DNA of 64,000 nt, from positions 3,211,066 through 3,275,065 of the forward strand of contig NZ_FUEZ01000004.1 in the NCBI RefSeq assembly GCF_900157365.1, given 5' to 3'. This stretch comes from Mycobacterium numidiamassiliense (GTDB taxonomy: Bacteria > Actinomycetota > Actinomycetes > Mycobacteriales > Mycobacteriaceae). Below the pieces are notes generated by a model. It was not told the origin of the DNA, did no database searches, and saw only the letters and a program-made list of their open reading frames with translations. The first letter of the stretch is position 1; each line of letters begins with the position of its first letter. The position numbers were made by a program, and so were the translations under genes. Shown here piece after piece: positions 25,883 to 33,816 of this stretch.

Positions 25883-27052
25883 TCAGACGGGCTTAGATCC
25901 GACTTCGTCCTGATACTTCTTGGTCATGTACTCGACCGCCTGATTCTGCGACTCCGCGAGGCCCTCCCGGGCGTCGCTGGCGCGCGCGGCGGCATCCAGC
26001 GTGGGCTGCGCCTGACCCTGGAAATGCGGCATCACTTCGGCGGCGAACAATTCGGCGGACCGCTTGGTTGCCGCGGGATTGGCCCACTCATGGCCCATCT
26101 GCAGCATGCAGCCGAACCCGCCGGATTGATCCCACATCCGCTGCACCTGCGCCCGCGCCCGCTCGGGCGTGCCGATCACACCCGCACCGTTCTCGTTGAT
26201 GACGTCGATCATCTCGTCGATCTGCTCGCCCGGCATGGTCATCTGTGGGAACGCCGCCACCTTCTGGAAGTAGCGGAACCAGGGCTCGAGGCCGAACTTC
26301 ACGTCTTCGCGGGCTTGCTTGTCTGTTTCGGCGACATGGAACGGGCCGACCAGGCTCCAGTTCTTGCGATCGACCGTGGTGCCGAACGCCGCCGCGCGCT
26401 CTTCGACGATGTCCCAGTGGTACTGCAGCGCATTGAAGCCTTCCAGGATCAGCGTCGCCCCGATGGACAGCAGGCCGATGCCGTGCTTGCCGGCCAGCCG
26501 CGCGCCCGTCGGCGAGGCGACGGCCGCCACCGCCAGCGGGACACCCCCGTCGGAGTACGGGGAGAGTTGCAGCTTGGCGTTGTGCAGCTCGTGCGTCGGG
26601 GTCTTGGCGCTCACGGTCTCCCCCGCCAGCAGCCGTACCACGATGTCGAGGTTGGTCTCCAGCAACTCACGGGTGTCGGTGGGCGTCAGGCCGATCATCG
26701 AGGAGTCGGTAGGCAGCGAGCCGGGTCCGACGCCGCCGATCACCCGGCCGTGGGTCAGGTGATCGAGCATCATCAAACGGTCGGCGACCCAGAGCGGGTT
26801 GTGGTAGGCCAGCGAGATGACGCCCGTGCAGAGCTTGATCCACTTGGTCCGCTCGGCGGCTGCGGCGATGAAGATCTCCGGTGAGGCGATGAGTTCGCTT
26901 CCCGCCGAGTGATGTTCGCCGATCCAGGCCTCGTCGAAGCCCAGGGCGTCGAGGTGCTGGACGAATTCCAGGTCGCGCTGCAGGGCGAGTGTCGGGTTGG
27001 TGCCCGCGCGGTGGAATGGAGCGATGAAATACCCGAACCTGAGCTTCGCCAT
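25883..27052 (-). CDS. LLM-class flavin-dependent oxidoreductase (luciferase-like monooxygenase)
   Basis: 389 residues. The luciferase-like TIM barrel is shown by RFGYFIAPFHRAGTNP, DALGFDEAWIGEHHSAG (EHH flavin-pocket motif), TGVISLAYHNPLWVADRLMMLDHLTHGRVIGGVGPG, and the later VGPFHVAETDKQARED. It resembles limonene/alkanal-type monooxygenases that take reduced FMN from a partner reductase, none of which is adjacent. A C-terminal Ala/Glu-rich helix (DAAARASDAREGLAESQNQA) extends past the usual fold. F420 use is possible but the GxHHxx pattern favours FMN. Confidence 0.85.
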   Translation of the reverse strand: MAKLRFGYFIAPFHRAGTNPTLALQRDLEFVQHLDALGFDEAWIGEHHSAGSELIASPEIFIAAAAERTKWIKLCTGVISLAYHNPLWVADRLMMLDHLTHGRVIGGVGPGSLPTDSSMIGLTPTDTRELLETNLDIVVRLLAGETVSAKTPTHELHNAKLQLSPYSDGGVPLAVAAVASPTGARLAGKHGIGLLSIGATLILEGFNALQYHWDIVEERAAAFGTTVDRKNWSLVGPFHVAETDKQAREDVKFGLEPWFRYFQKVAAFPQMTMPGEQIDEMIDVINENGAGVIGTPERARAQVQRMWDQSGGFGCMLQMGHEWANPAATKRSAELFAAEVMPHFQGQAQPTLDAAARASDAREGLAESQNQAVEYMTKKYQDEVGSKPV

Positions 27053-27139
27053 TGAAGGTCCCTTTGCAGTCGCGTTGGGGAGAACAATAACTCAACGCGG
27101 TGAGGACTTGGCCAGTTCGAGGGTCACCAGAAATTGCTC

Positions 27140-27175
27140 AGCCGATGGGGCCAGATCGACATGGCCCCATCGGCT
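27140..27175 (-). terminator. Hairpin terminator downstream of the Gly-rich lipoprotein
   Basis: Perfect 14-bp inverted repeat (arms 27140-27153 and 27162-27175, 8-nt loop) lying 55 bp after the lipoprotein stop on the minus strand and 87 bp upstream of the monooxygenase start. On the minus strand a short T-rich stretch follows. Confidence 0.75.
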
Positions 27176-27229
27176 AGGGAGCAAAGCGTGGTTGTGCCGT
27201 GCGTTACGAGGCGTCGACGAAACAGCGAA

Positions 27230-27558
27230 TTAGTTGCCGCCGCAGACGTTGCCGATGCAGCCGCCGCCACCGCCGGGCCCGCCGCCGCCTCCGCCGATAC
27301 CTGGGATGCTGCCGCTGCCACCGCCCGGTCCGCCCCCGCCGGTCGGGCCACCGGGGACCCACCCGGGACGCTGCCGCCACCCCCGCCGGGGCCGCCACCA
27401 CCGGTGGGGGACGGCGCGACACTGGAGGTTGTTGTCGACGTGGTGGTGGGCGTGGTGCTGCCGCTCGGGCCTTTACCGCTGCTGCCGCATCCCACGGCGA
27501 AAAACAGCATTACCGCCGCACCGAAAAGCGCAAACGTCGTCCTCGCTGCAGACCTCAT
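27230..27558 (-). pseudogene. Gly-rich small lipoprotein with a one-base frameshift
   Basis: The ATG at 27558 starts a type II signal peptide ending FFAVGC, then a Thr/Ser linker and Gly repeats (TGGGGPGGGGGSVPGGSP). At a run of four G on the plus strand (27353-27356) the frame is lost. In the next phase the same composition continues (GGPTGGGGPGGGSGSIPGIG) and ends GGGCIGNVCGGN before TAA at 27230-27232. The span is 329 nt, one short of 110 codons, as expected if one base is missing from the homopolymer. It may be a true frameshift, slippage-based phase variation or a sequencing error. Without correction the frame reads on to 27124. Confidence 0.75.
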
Positions 27559-27666
27559 CAGACTCCCGCCCTCCACTACGTCGTGTGCGCGCTCACCCGC
27601 GGCCCCTGCTTCATACCCGCTCAGTCGCTTGCCAAACCGCACCGAATCCGATGTCCCACAAAAAGA

Positions 27667-27702
27667 CCGATGGCCCGTCTCGGAGTCGAGATGGGCCATC
27701 GG
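27667..27702 (-). terminator. Intrinsic terminator with U-tract
   Basis: 16-bp stem with one G-T mismatch (27667-27682 with 27687-27702, 4-nt loop), followed on the minus strand by five T (27664-27660). It lies 17 bp after the stop of the peptide gene at 27719 and is unusually canonical for a mycobacterium. Confidence 0.85.
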
Positions 27703-27718
27703 TGAGGTCCCTGACCGC

Positions 27719-27943
27719 CTAGCAGTCGAGGCCGGAGATGCAGCCGACGAGAGTGGCCTGGTGAACGGCGGCGTTGGTGCTTCCCGCCGTGGTCGGAGCC
27801 GCTGCCGCGTTCGAGGAAGTGTGGGCCGGCGGAGCGGGTGTGGTGTCGACGGGCATGGCGGCGATGCCGCCGAATCCGACGGCAAAGGCGAGCGCGGTTG
27901 CTCCGCCGAAGGTCGTGATCGTCAGCTTGTTTAGAGACTTCAT
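27719..27943 (-). CDS. Small secreted peptide with C-terminal cysteine pair
   Basis: 74 residues. The signal peptide (TITTFGGATALAFAVGFGGIAA) is preceded by KSLNK. The mature part is a Pro/Thr/Ala/Ser linker ending LVGCISGLDC, where two cysteines five residues apart could close a small disulfide ring. The neighbouring lipoprotein also ends in a close cysteine pair (CIGNVC), so the two may be distant relatives. Function unknown. A palindrome and a TATGAT -10-like hexamer lie upstream. Confidence 0.7.
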   Translation of the reverse strand: MKSLNKLTITTFGGATALAFAVGFGGIAAMPVDTTPAPPAHTSSNAAAAPTTAGSTNAAVHQATLVGCISGLDC

Positions 27944-28286
27944 CGTTTCGTCCTCTCGGTTGCTACATCCGGTGAAAGTTTGTGACTAGCTAAATCATAC
28001 ACCACTGCAACTATTGCAGGCACACAAAATATTGTTGGCATACGAAGCGTGATGACTTTCACGGTTGGGGCCCGGGTTCTCCCTGCTCTTGCGGCTGCGC
28101 CGCGCACCATTACCGACTAGGCCAACGCGGATGCGCAGGATCGAGGTAGCACCGGTGCGGGATGGAGCAAACTCGAGCGACCGGCATCGCAAGGCAAATG
28201 GGGACGCGCTGTACCTCGGCAGGCGGCACGCGTGCGCGAGATATGTTGCTGGCCAAACAGTTTGGCGAACCGCTTGGCGGTGCTGT
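27944..28286. other. Intergenic region between secreted peptide gene and aceA
   Basis: 343 bp without a supported gene. It holds an inverted repeat CTGCAA-CTA-TTGCAG at 28005-28019, about 62 bp upstream of the peptide gene start, and on the minus strand a TATGAT hexamer at 27994-27999 that could be its -10. Nothing else is recognised. Confidence 0.5.
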
Positions 28287-30575
28287 CTAGCTTTCCTTGG
28301 TGATCAACTTGCGCAGCGCTACCCGGTCGGACTTGAGCAGCTCGGCGATGCGCGGCTTGTTCACCTCGGCGACGATGATCTCGCCAACCTCCGGATAGAC
28401 CTCGCTGAAGATGCCGTGGGACTTCATCTTCTCGGTCTGATACAGGTTGTCCTCGGTCGGTGTCACGTAGTACACCGCGTCGGCCTTGAAGCGGTTCACC
28501 AGCCAGAGGTGTATCAGGGTCATCAGCCGCTTCTGGCGCAGCTTCTCGGCGAAGGTGTTCTGGTCGCGCACCTGCAGGATGCTGCGGCCGTGCCGGTCCT
28601 TGATCGGATCGACGATCACGTTGGCCAGCTGTTCGCCGTCCTCACCGAGAATCCCGAGTTCGAGCACGTCCGAACCCGCGCGTCGAGGCCGCAGCGTCAC
28701 GCGAAGCTTCTCCCCCAGCTGGTAGTGCTCGCTCCATAGAGTGAGCCACTCCTCCAGGAGCTTCTTCGGCACCTCGGTCTGCACCAGGTGCTGGCTCTGG
28801 GTCGAACCCTTGCCCATCGCCTTGGTGGTCGCGGTGCGGCCCGACGAGGCGGCCAGGGCGGCGTCGCTGCGCGGGCCGCCGACCAGCGTCTGCGGCGTCC
28901 GGTAGGGCGACTCGACCAGGCGCATCTTGCGCTGCAACCGCGCCAGCGCCAGCATGCCGTCTTGCTGCAGCGAGGTGGCGAATTCCTCGGCCGCGACGCC
29001 GTCGATCTGGTGCCCGCCGTAGGTGATGAAGTTGAAGACGAAGCCCATCTTGCCGAGCTCAACGGGGAACTGCTTCATCTCCTCGTCGGTCATGCCGGTG
29101 GTGTCCCAGTTGAATGACGGCGACAGGTTGTACGCCAGCATCTGGTCAGGGAACTCGGCGTGGATCGCCTCGGCGAACTCCCGGGCGTCGGCGAGATCGG
29201 CGGTCTTTGTCTCCATCCAGAGGATGTCGGCGAACGGCGCCGCCGCCAGCGACTTGGCGATCGCGTACGGAATGCCGCCGCGAACCTGGTAGTAGCCCTC
29301 GGGGGTCCGTGCCAGCTCGGGGCTCCAGTCCGGGGCGGCGCCCAGCTCCCTTGCCTTCGCCCGCGCCGCGTAGTGCGATGTCCGGGCGGCGAATTGGCGC
29401 CACTCGTCGGGGCTCATGCTCGCCGGCTCGTCTTCGCTTTCGCCGAACGACAGCACTTCCGCCACCGCATCGCTGTAGGTCATCAGCCCGGCGTCGTCCT
29501 CCCAGGCCGCGATGAACCGAGACTCGACCTGGTCGAAGAGATCGTCGATGGACTTCTGCCCGTCCTCCCGCCAGGTGTTGACGGCTTCGGAAACCAGGCC
29601 CAGGATGCCTTGGCGCTCCAGCCAGGCATTGGCGATGCCGTACTCGCCGTCGGCCAGGGCATACAGCAGGTGACCGTTCAGATCCTTGACGCCCAGCTCG
29701 TGGAAGCGCCGCAGCAGCGCGAGGAAGCAGCCCTTGTAGGAAGGAATGTCCAGGTTGGTCGCGCCCAGCAGGAAAGCCTGGTCGCGTTCGTCGGAGTTGC
29801 TGTCGATCAGGTTGGCCGCCTCGGCGTCGGTGCGGGCAACGATGATGCCCGGCACCCGCATGACGTCGAGTTGGAAGCGCGCGGCGTTGAGGCGCTTGAT
29901 CTGTTCGTCCGACGGCACCAACACCTTGCCGCCCTGGTGGCCACATTTCTTGGTGCCGGGGCGCTGATCCTCGATGTGGTAGCCGGGGACGCCGACCTCG
30001 ACGAAACGCCGGATGAGGTTGCGCACGTGCGGATCACCGCCGTGGCCCGTGTCGGCGTCGGCGATGATGAACGGCCGGTAGTCGTATTGCTTGGCGCCGG
30101 CGCGCTGCTGCTCGTTCATCTGCAACCGCTGGTACTCCTGGTTGCGGTCGGCGGTGAGCAGGGCTCGCACCAGCACCGCGGCGTCTTCGGGCACCTGGCT
30201 TAGCGGGTAGCTGGCCAGGTCGGGTCCCGGGTCTTCGGTGGTCGAACCTTTGGCGGAGGTTGCCCAACCACCCAGGTAGATCCCCTCGATGCCCATCCGC
30301 TTCATGCTCACCGCCTGTCCCGGCGAGTACGGGCCGAATGTGGTGATGCTCTTCTTCTGCGCGAACAGCTCGCGCAGGCGCGGGTAGAAAGCGGCGGCTG
30401 CCTCGCGGGCGACCGTGTAGTCGGTCGGGATGGTGCCGCGTTGTTCTACCACCTGGCGGGCCGTGTAAAGCCGGATGATCCCGGCAAAGCGTGGGTCGTC
30501 CATGTATCGCTGCGTGGCTGCGACATCTTGTTCGAACGGTGCGGGGACTTCGGTGTCCGCGTCGATGATGGCCAT
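28287..30575 (-). CDS. aceA: Isocitrate lyase 2 (AceA/ICL2), full length
   Basis: 762 residues. The catalytic domain contains ADADTGHGG (172-180) and the isocitrate lyase signature KKCGH (209-213) with the catalytic cysteine, then SPSFNW near residue 495. The C-terminal domain (about 600-762), special to ICL2, contains LRPRRAGSDVLELGILGEDGEQLANV and is the acetyl-CoA-responsive regulatory part in characterised ICL2. It cleaves isocitrate to glyoxylate and succinate for growth on fatty acids, and can act as methylisocitrate lyase. In M. tuberculosis H37Rv the gene is split (Rv1915/Rv1916); here it is intact. Confidence 0.95.
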   Translation of the reverse strand: MAIIDADTEVPAPFEQDVAATQRYMDDPRFAGIIRLYTARQVVEQRGTIPTDYTVAREAAAAFYPRLRELFAQKKSITTFGPYSPGQAVSMKRMGIEGIYLGGWATSAKGSTTEDPGPDLASYPLSQVPEDAAVLVRALLTADRNQEYQRLQMNEQQRAGAKQYDYRPFIIADADTGHGGDPHVRNLIRRFVEVGVPGYHIEDQRPGTKKCGHQGGKVLVPSDEQIKRLNAARFQLDVMRVPGIIVARTDAEAANLIDSNSDERDQAFLLGATNLDIPSYKGCFLALLRRFHELGVKDLNGHLLYALADGEYGIANAWLERQGILGLVSEAVNTWREDGQKSIDDLFDQVESRFIAAWEDDAGLMTYSDAVAEVLSFGESEDEPASMSPDEWRQFAARTSHYAARAKARELGAAPDWSPELARTPEGYYQVRGGIPYAIAKSLAAAPFADILWMETKTADLADAREFAEAIHAEFPDQMLAYNLSPSFNWDTTGMTDEEMKQFPVELGKMGFVFNFITYGGHQIDGVAAEEFATSLQQDGMLALARLQRKMRLVESPYRTPQTLVGGPRSDAALAASSGRTATTKAMGKGSTQSQHLVQTEVPKKLLEEWLTLWSEHYQLGEKLRVTLRPRRAGSDVLELGILGEDGEQLANVIVDPIKDRHGRSILQVRDQNTFAEKLRQKRLMTLIHLWLVNRFKADAVYYVTPTEDNLYQTEKMKSHGIFSEVYPEVGEIIVAEVNKPRIAELLKSDRVALRKLITKES

Positions 30576-30639
30576 GCTTTTACACTCCTGTTCGGCAGGT
30601 TACCGGTGGGTAGGAGTCTATCCCTGTATCCGGGCATTC

Positions 30640-30662
30640 AATCACCCGTCAACCGGGTGATT
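30640..30662. promoter_or_regulatory. Candidate operator upstream of aceA
   Basis: Perfect 9-bp inverted repeat AATCACCCG-N5-CGGGTGATT, 65-87 bp upstream of the aceA ATG. The position suits a repressor or activator site for isocitrate lyase, but I do not recognise the consensus, and a hairpin role is possible. Confidence 0.4.
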
Positions 30663-30802
30663 ACCGGGTCGAGCCGAAGCGTTGAATCGCACCGGTTTTC
30701 GGTGGCCGGACGACGGCCGTGTCATGACCGGGGCGATACCGAGCGCACGGCCCGCCCCTCCCTCGTCGCCACACACGCGGCGTCAGCAAACCGGGGAGAC
30801 CA

Positions 30803-31228
30803 ATGAAGCCTATGGAAGCCATGCACGCCAGCAAACAGCTGGGTACGGTCATTGCCGTGACAGATTTACGCTTCGAGCGGTGGTATCTCCCGTTGTCCGT
30901 TCCCATCGGACTCGGGCCGAAGAACAGTGAGCTGCGGGTCGCTGACGGGACCCTGCACGTGAAGATGGGCTGGGCGTTCGATGCCCGCATACCCCTTGCG
31001 TCGATCACCAGAGCGGAAGTTCCGACAGAGCGGGCTTTCGCCTGGGGTGTGCATTACTCCCGCGGTCGCTGGCTGGTCAATGGCTCGACCAAGGGCCTGG
31101 TGGCCTTGACCATCGAGCCGCCGGCCCGGGCCAAAGCGGTGGGGAGGTCGGTGAAGCTGCGCTCGTTGTGGGTCAGCGTGACCGACCCGGATGCCCTGAT
31201 TGCCGCTGCCACCGCGGGCCACGCCTAG
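30803..31228 (+). CDS. Conserved hypothetical protein (Rv1914c type)
   Basis: 141 residues from the ATG at 30803; a GTG at 30857 is a possible shorter start. It reads as a compact beta-rich domain (FERWYLPLSVPIGLGPKNSELRV; HVKMGWAFDARIPLASITRAEVP; WLVNGSTKGLVALTIEPP) resembling bacterial PH-like domains. No catalytic motif is seen. Gene order next to aceA and the MBL hydrolase matches Rv1914c/Rv1913. It overlaps the convergent gene by 4 bp. Confidence 0.72.
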   Translation: MKPMEAMHASKQLGTVIAVTDLRFERWYLPLSVPIGLGPKNSELRVADGTLHVKMGWAFDARIPLASITRAEVPTERAFAWGVHYSRGRWLVNGSTKGLVALTIEPPARAKAVGRSVKLRSLWVSVTDPDALIAAATAGHA

Positions 31229-31956
31229 CCGGGCGCTGAGCCCGCCTTGCGGCTCAACCAATCCCGCTGGCGGCGGACAAACTCGGCGTCGACGACCTTG
31301 CCGTGCCCCGGGACGTAGATGGCGTCCGTTCCGCCCGCCGCGAGCACCCGATCCAGGGTTGCCGGCCAGGCCGCCACGTCGGAATCGGCGTCGAGCGCCG
31401 GGTCGGCCGACTCCTCGACGAGGTCTCCGGTGAACACCACGACCCGGCCGTCCTCGTCATCAGCGGGCGGCACTATCACCACCAGATCCGAGCCGGTGTG
31501 GCCACGACCCAGATGCGCGATCGTCACGCTGCGGTCACCGAGATCGATCATCGCGTCGTAGATCGCGTGCTGTGGCCGGCGCAGCGCCGCGATCGCGCGA
31601 TCGATCTCCGCGGCGTTCGCCCCGTGGCGCACCGCGTCGTCGCGAATCTGCGCGGTTGCCGAGGACAGGTATTCGATGACGTCGGGTGCGCAGTAGACCT
31701 CGGCGCCGGCGAACAACGAGGAACCGAGAACATGGTCGAAGTGCTTGTGTGTCAACACGATACAAGTGACCTGACATTGCGCAAGCTCGGCGACATCGGC
31801 GGCGATCGCGGCCGCTTCGGCAAGCGTGGTGCCGCTATCGACCAACAGCGCTCCGGTCGCGCCCCGGATCAGTCCGATTGTCACATCGCAGAACGGCAGC
31901 CGGCACCGGTACACACTGCGGGTCAGCCGCTCCCACGTGAAATGCACACAGTGCAA
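31225..31956 (-). CDS. Metallo-beta-lactamase-fold hydrolase (Rv1913 type)
   Basis: 243 residues. The zinc motif is LTHKHFDHVLG (HxHxDH pattern with His-Lys-His-Phe-Asp-His), followed by the downstream ligands in AHLGRGHTGSDLVV and YVPGHGKVVD. The N-terminus WERLTRSVYRCRLPFCDVTIGLI leads into the first strand pair. Members include glyoxalase II-like and lactonase-like enzymes; the substrate is unknown. Confidence 0.85.
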   Translation of the reverse strand: MHCVHFTWERLTRSVYRCRLPFCDVTIGLIRGATGALLVDSGTTLAEAAAIAADVAELAQCQVTCIVLTHKHFDHVLGSSLFAGAEVYCAPDVIEYLSSATAQIRDDAVRHGANAAEIDRAIAALRRPQHAIYDAMIDLGDRSVTIAHLGRGHTGSDLVVIVPPADDEDGRVVVFTGDLVEESADPALDADSDVAAWPATLDRVLAAGGTDAIYVPGHGKVVDAEFVRRQRDWLSRKAGSAPG

Positions 31957-32026
31957 CGTAGCCTGACGACTGCCGTCGAAAAAGTGCCCTTCGTGCGGTT
32001 TGTGGGAGACGCCTGGGCGCTCGGCA

Positions 32027-32056
32027 TTGACGTGTCGGAAATTCCCGACGTATATT
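32027..32056 (+). promoter_or_regulatory. ArsR-operon promoter with operator in the spacer
   Basis: TTGACG (32027-32032), an 18-bp spacer and TATATT (32051-32056) form a near-consensus sigma-A promoter. The spacer contains an inverted repeat GTCGG-N6-CCGAC (32034-32049). The predicted start site is about 32063-32064, the GTG of the regulator, so the mRNA would be leaderless. The layout suggests autorepression by the ArsR-type protein. Confidence 0.6.
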
Positions 32057-32063
32057 GCGTGTC

Positions 32064-32378
32064 GTGGCGACGCCCGATCGCATCTTTCTCGCCCTGGCGA
32101 ACCCGGTGCGACGGGAATTATTGGAAATCCTCGCCCGGCAGCAACTTTCCGCGGGGGAACTCAGCGAGCGGTTCGAACTCAGTCGCCCCGCGGTGGCCGA
32201 ACACCTCAAGGTGCTGCGCGAGGCCGGGCTGGTGGCCGACGAGCCGCAAGGCCGTCATCGCATCTATCGTCTGACCGCCGAACCGTTGGCTGAGCTCAAC
32301 GACTGGTTGCATCCGTTCGAGAGGTTCTGGCGGGGGCGGCTGGCCGTGCTCGCCGAGGCAGCAGAGGAGCTGCAATGA
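32064..32378 (+). CDS. ArsR-family winged-helix regulator
   Basis: 104 residues from the GTG at 32064, chosen from the promoter position (an in-frame TTG at 32055 overlaps the -10). The winged helix is clear: FLALANPVRRELLEILARQQLSAGELSERFELSRPAVAEHLKVLREAGLVADEPQGRHRIYRL. Metal-binding cysteines are absent, as in the ArsR subgroup paired with SRPBCC proteins. It overlaps the SRPBCC gene by 4 bp (ATGA), a recurring operon type. Confidence 0.9.
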   Translation: MATPDRIFLALANPVRRELLEILARQQLSAGELSERFELSRPAVAEHLKVLREAGLVADEPQGRHRIYRLTAEPLAELNDWLHPFERFWRGRLAVLAEAAEELQ

Positions 32379-32785
32379 CCGAGACCTCAACACCGGCCAC
32401 GATCCGGGTAGACCAATTCGTGGCGGCGCCTCCGGACAAGGTGTGGCGGTTGTTGACCGAACCCGAGCTGATGCGACTCTGGTGGGCCGAGGGTGAGGTG
32501 GCCGCGGTGGTTGGCCACCAATTCACCCTCGACATGCCGGGTTACGGCAAGCAATCCTGCAAGGTGCTCGAGGTCGATCCGCCGCACCGCTTCGTCTACA
32601 CCTTCACCCCGGCATGGACGTTGAGCTGGCGCCTCGAGCCGGAAGGCGCAGGCACTCGAGTGTTCCTGGAACACAGCGGCTTTAACCTCGATGACGCGCG
32701 GATGGCCGACGCGTTCGATCGCATGGGACCGGGTTGGCGTGACGTCGTTCTGCCCCGCCTTGCCGACGCCGCCGGGCAGGAGTAG
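32375..32785 (+). CDS. SRPBCC / AHSA1-like protein paired with ArsR regulator
   Basis: 136 residues. AHSA1-type START-like fold: TIRVDQFVAAPPDKVWRLLTEPELMRLWWAEG, then VLEVDPPHRFVYTFTPAWTLSWRLEPEGAGTRVFLEHSGF and the C-terminal GPGWRDVVLPRLADAA. Its start overlaps the ArsR stop, so expression is coupled. A hydrophobic-ligand-binding role is likely; its exact function is unknown. fadB5 follows after 3 bp and is probably in the same operon. Confidence 0.85.
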   Translation: MTETSTPATIRVDQFVAAPPDKVWRLLTEPELMRLWWAEGEVAAVVGHQFTLDMPGYGKQSCKVLEVDPPHRFVYTFTPAWTLSWRLEPEGAGTRVFLEHSGFNLDDARMADAFDRMGPGWRDVVLPRLADAAGQE

Positions 32786-32788
32786 TCG

Positions 32789-33793
32789 ATGCGCGCAGTT
32801 GTCATTACCAAGCATGGCGACCCGTCGGTCTTGCAGGTACAGCAGCGCCCGGACCCACCCCCGCCGGGCCCGGGTCAGCTGCGGGTCGCGGTACGCGCAG
32901 CCGGGGTGAACTTCTCCGATCATCTGGCCCGCGTCGGGCTCTACCCGGACGCGCCGAAACTTCCGGCGGTGGTGGGGTACGAAGTCTCCGGCACCGTCGA
33001 TGCGGTCGGCGACGGCGTCGACCCGGGCCTGGTCGGTGAAAGGGTCTTGGCCGGAACACGTTTCGGTGGCTACGCCGAGATCGTCAACGTCGCCGCCAGC
33101 GACAGCGTGGCGCTTCCCGATGCATTGAGCTTCGAACAGGGCGCCGCAGTACCAGTCAATTACGCCACCGCATGGGCGGCATTGCACGGCTACGGATCGC
33201 TGCGCGCCGGCGAGCGGGTGCTGATCCACGCCGCGGCCGGCGGGGTCGGCATCGCGGCCATTCAATTCGCCAAGGCCGCGGGAGCACAGGTGCACGGCAC
33301 GGCGTCGCCGGGCAAACACGCCAAGCTTGTCGAGCTCGGTGTGGACCGCGCGATCGATTACCGCCGCGACGGGTGGTGGAAGGGCCTCGACCCGTATGAC
33401 GTGGTCCTCGACGCCCTGGGTGGAACGTCGCTGCGGCGCTCGTATGCGCTGCTGCGCCCGGGCGGAAGGCTTGTTGGCTATGGGGTTTCGGCCATGCAGC
33501 AAGGTGAGAAGCGCTCACTTCGCCGCGCGGCACCGCAGGCGCTGTCGATGCTGCGTGGCTTCAACTCGATGGCCCTGCTGCAGGACTCCAAAGCCGTGAT
33601 CGGCCTGAACATGTTGCGACTGTGGGACGACCGCGGCACCCTCGAACCCTGGATCAGCCCGCTGACCACTGCACTGCACGACGGCACCGTCTCCCCCGTC
33701 GTCCACGCAGCCGTGCCGTTCGACGACGCGCCCACCGCGCACCGGATCCTCGCGGCGCGGGAGAACATCGGCAAGGTCGTGCTGGTGCCCTAA
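32789..33793 (+). CDS. fadB5: MDR-family quinone oxidoreductase FadB5
   Basis: 334 residues, the length I recall for Rv1912c FadB5. Motifs: NFSDHLARVGLYPDAPKLPAVVGYEVSGTV in the catalytic domain, and the NADPH site LIHAAAGGVGIAAIQFAKAAG. It lacks zinc ligands, so it is a quinone-reductase-type enzyme despite the historical fadB (hydroxyacyl-CoA dehydrogenase) name. It follows the ArsR-SRPBCC pair with a 3-bp gap. Confidence 0.88.
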   Translation: MRAVVITKHGDPSVLQVQQRPDPPPPGPGQLRVAVRAAGVNFSDHLARVGLYPDAPKLPAVVGYEVSGTVDAVGDGVDPGLVGERVLAGTRFGGYAEIVNVAASDSVALPDALSFEQGAAVPVNYATAWAALHGYGSLRAGERVLIHAAAGGVGIAAIQFAKAAGAQVHGTASPGKHAKLVELGVDRAIDYRRDGWWKGLDPYDVVLDALGGTSLRRSYALLRPGGRLVGYGVSAMQQGEKRSLRRAAPQALSMLRGFNSMALLQDSKAVIGLNMLRLWDDRGTLEPWISPLTTALHDGTVSPVVHAAVPFDDAPTAHRILAARENIGKVVLVP

Positions 33794-33816
33794 CGCGAGG
33801 GGAGCGACAATGTCGT

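Noticed and set aside
28065..28739. 224-codon plus-strand frame entering the 3' end of aceA
   Set aside because: Most of it is antisense to aceA; the first 220 bp show no ribosome site or motif.
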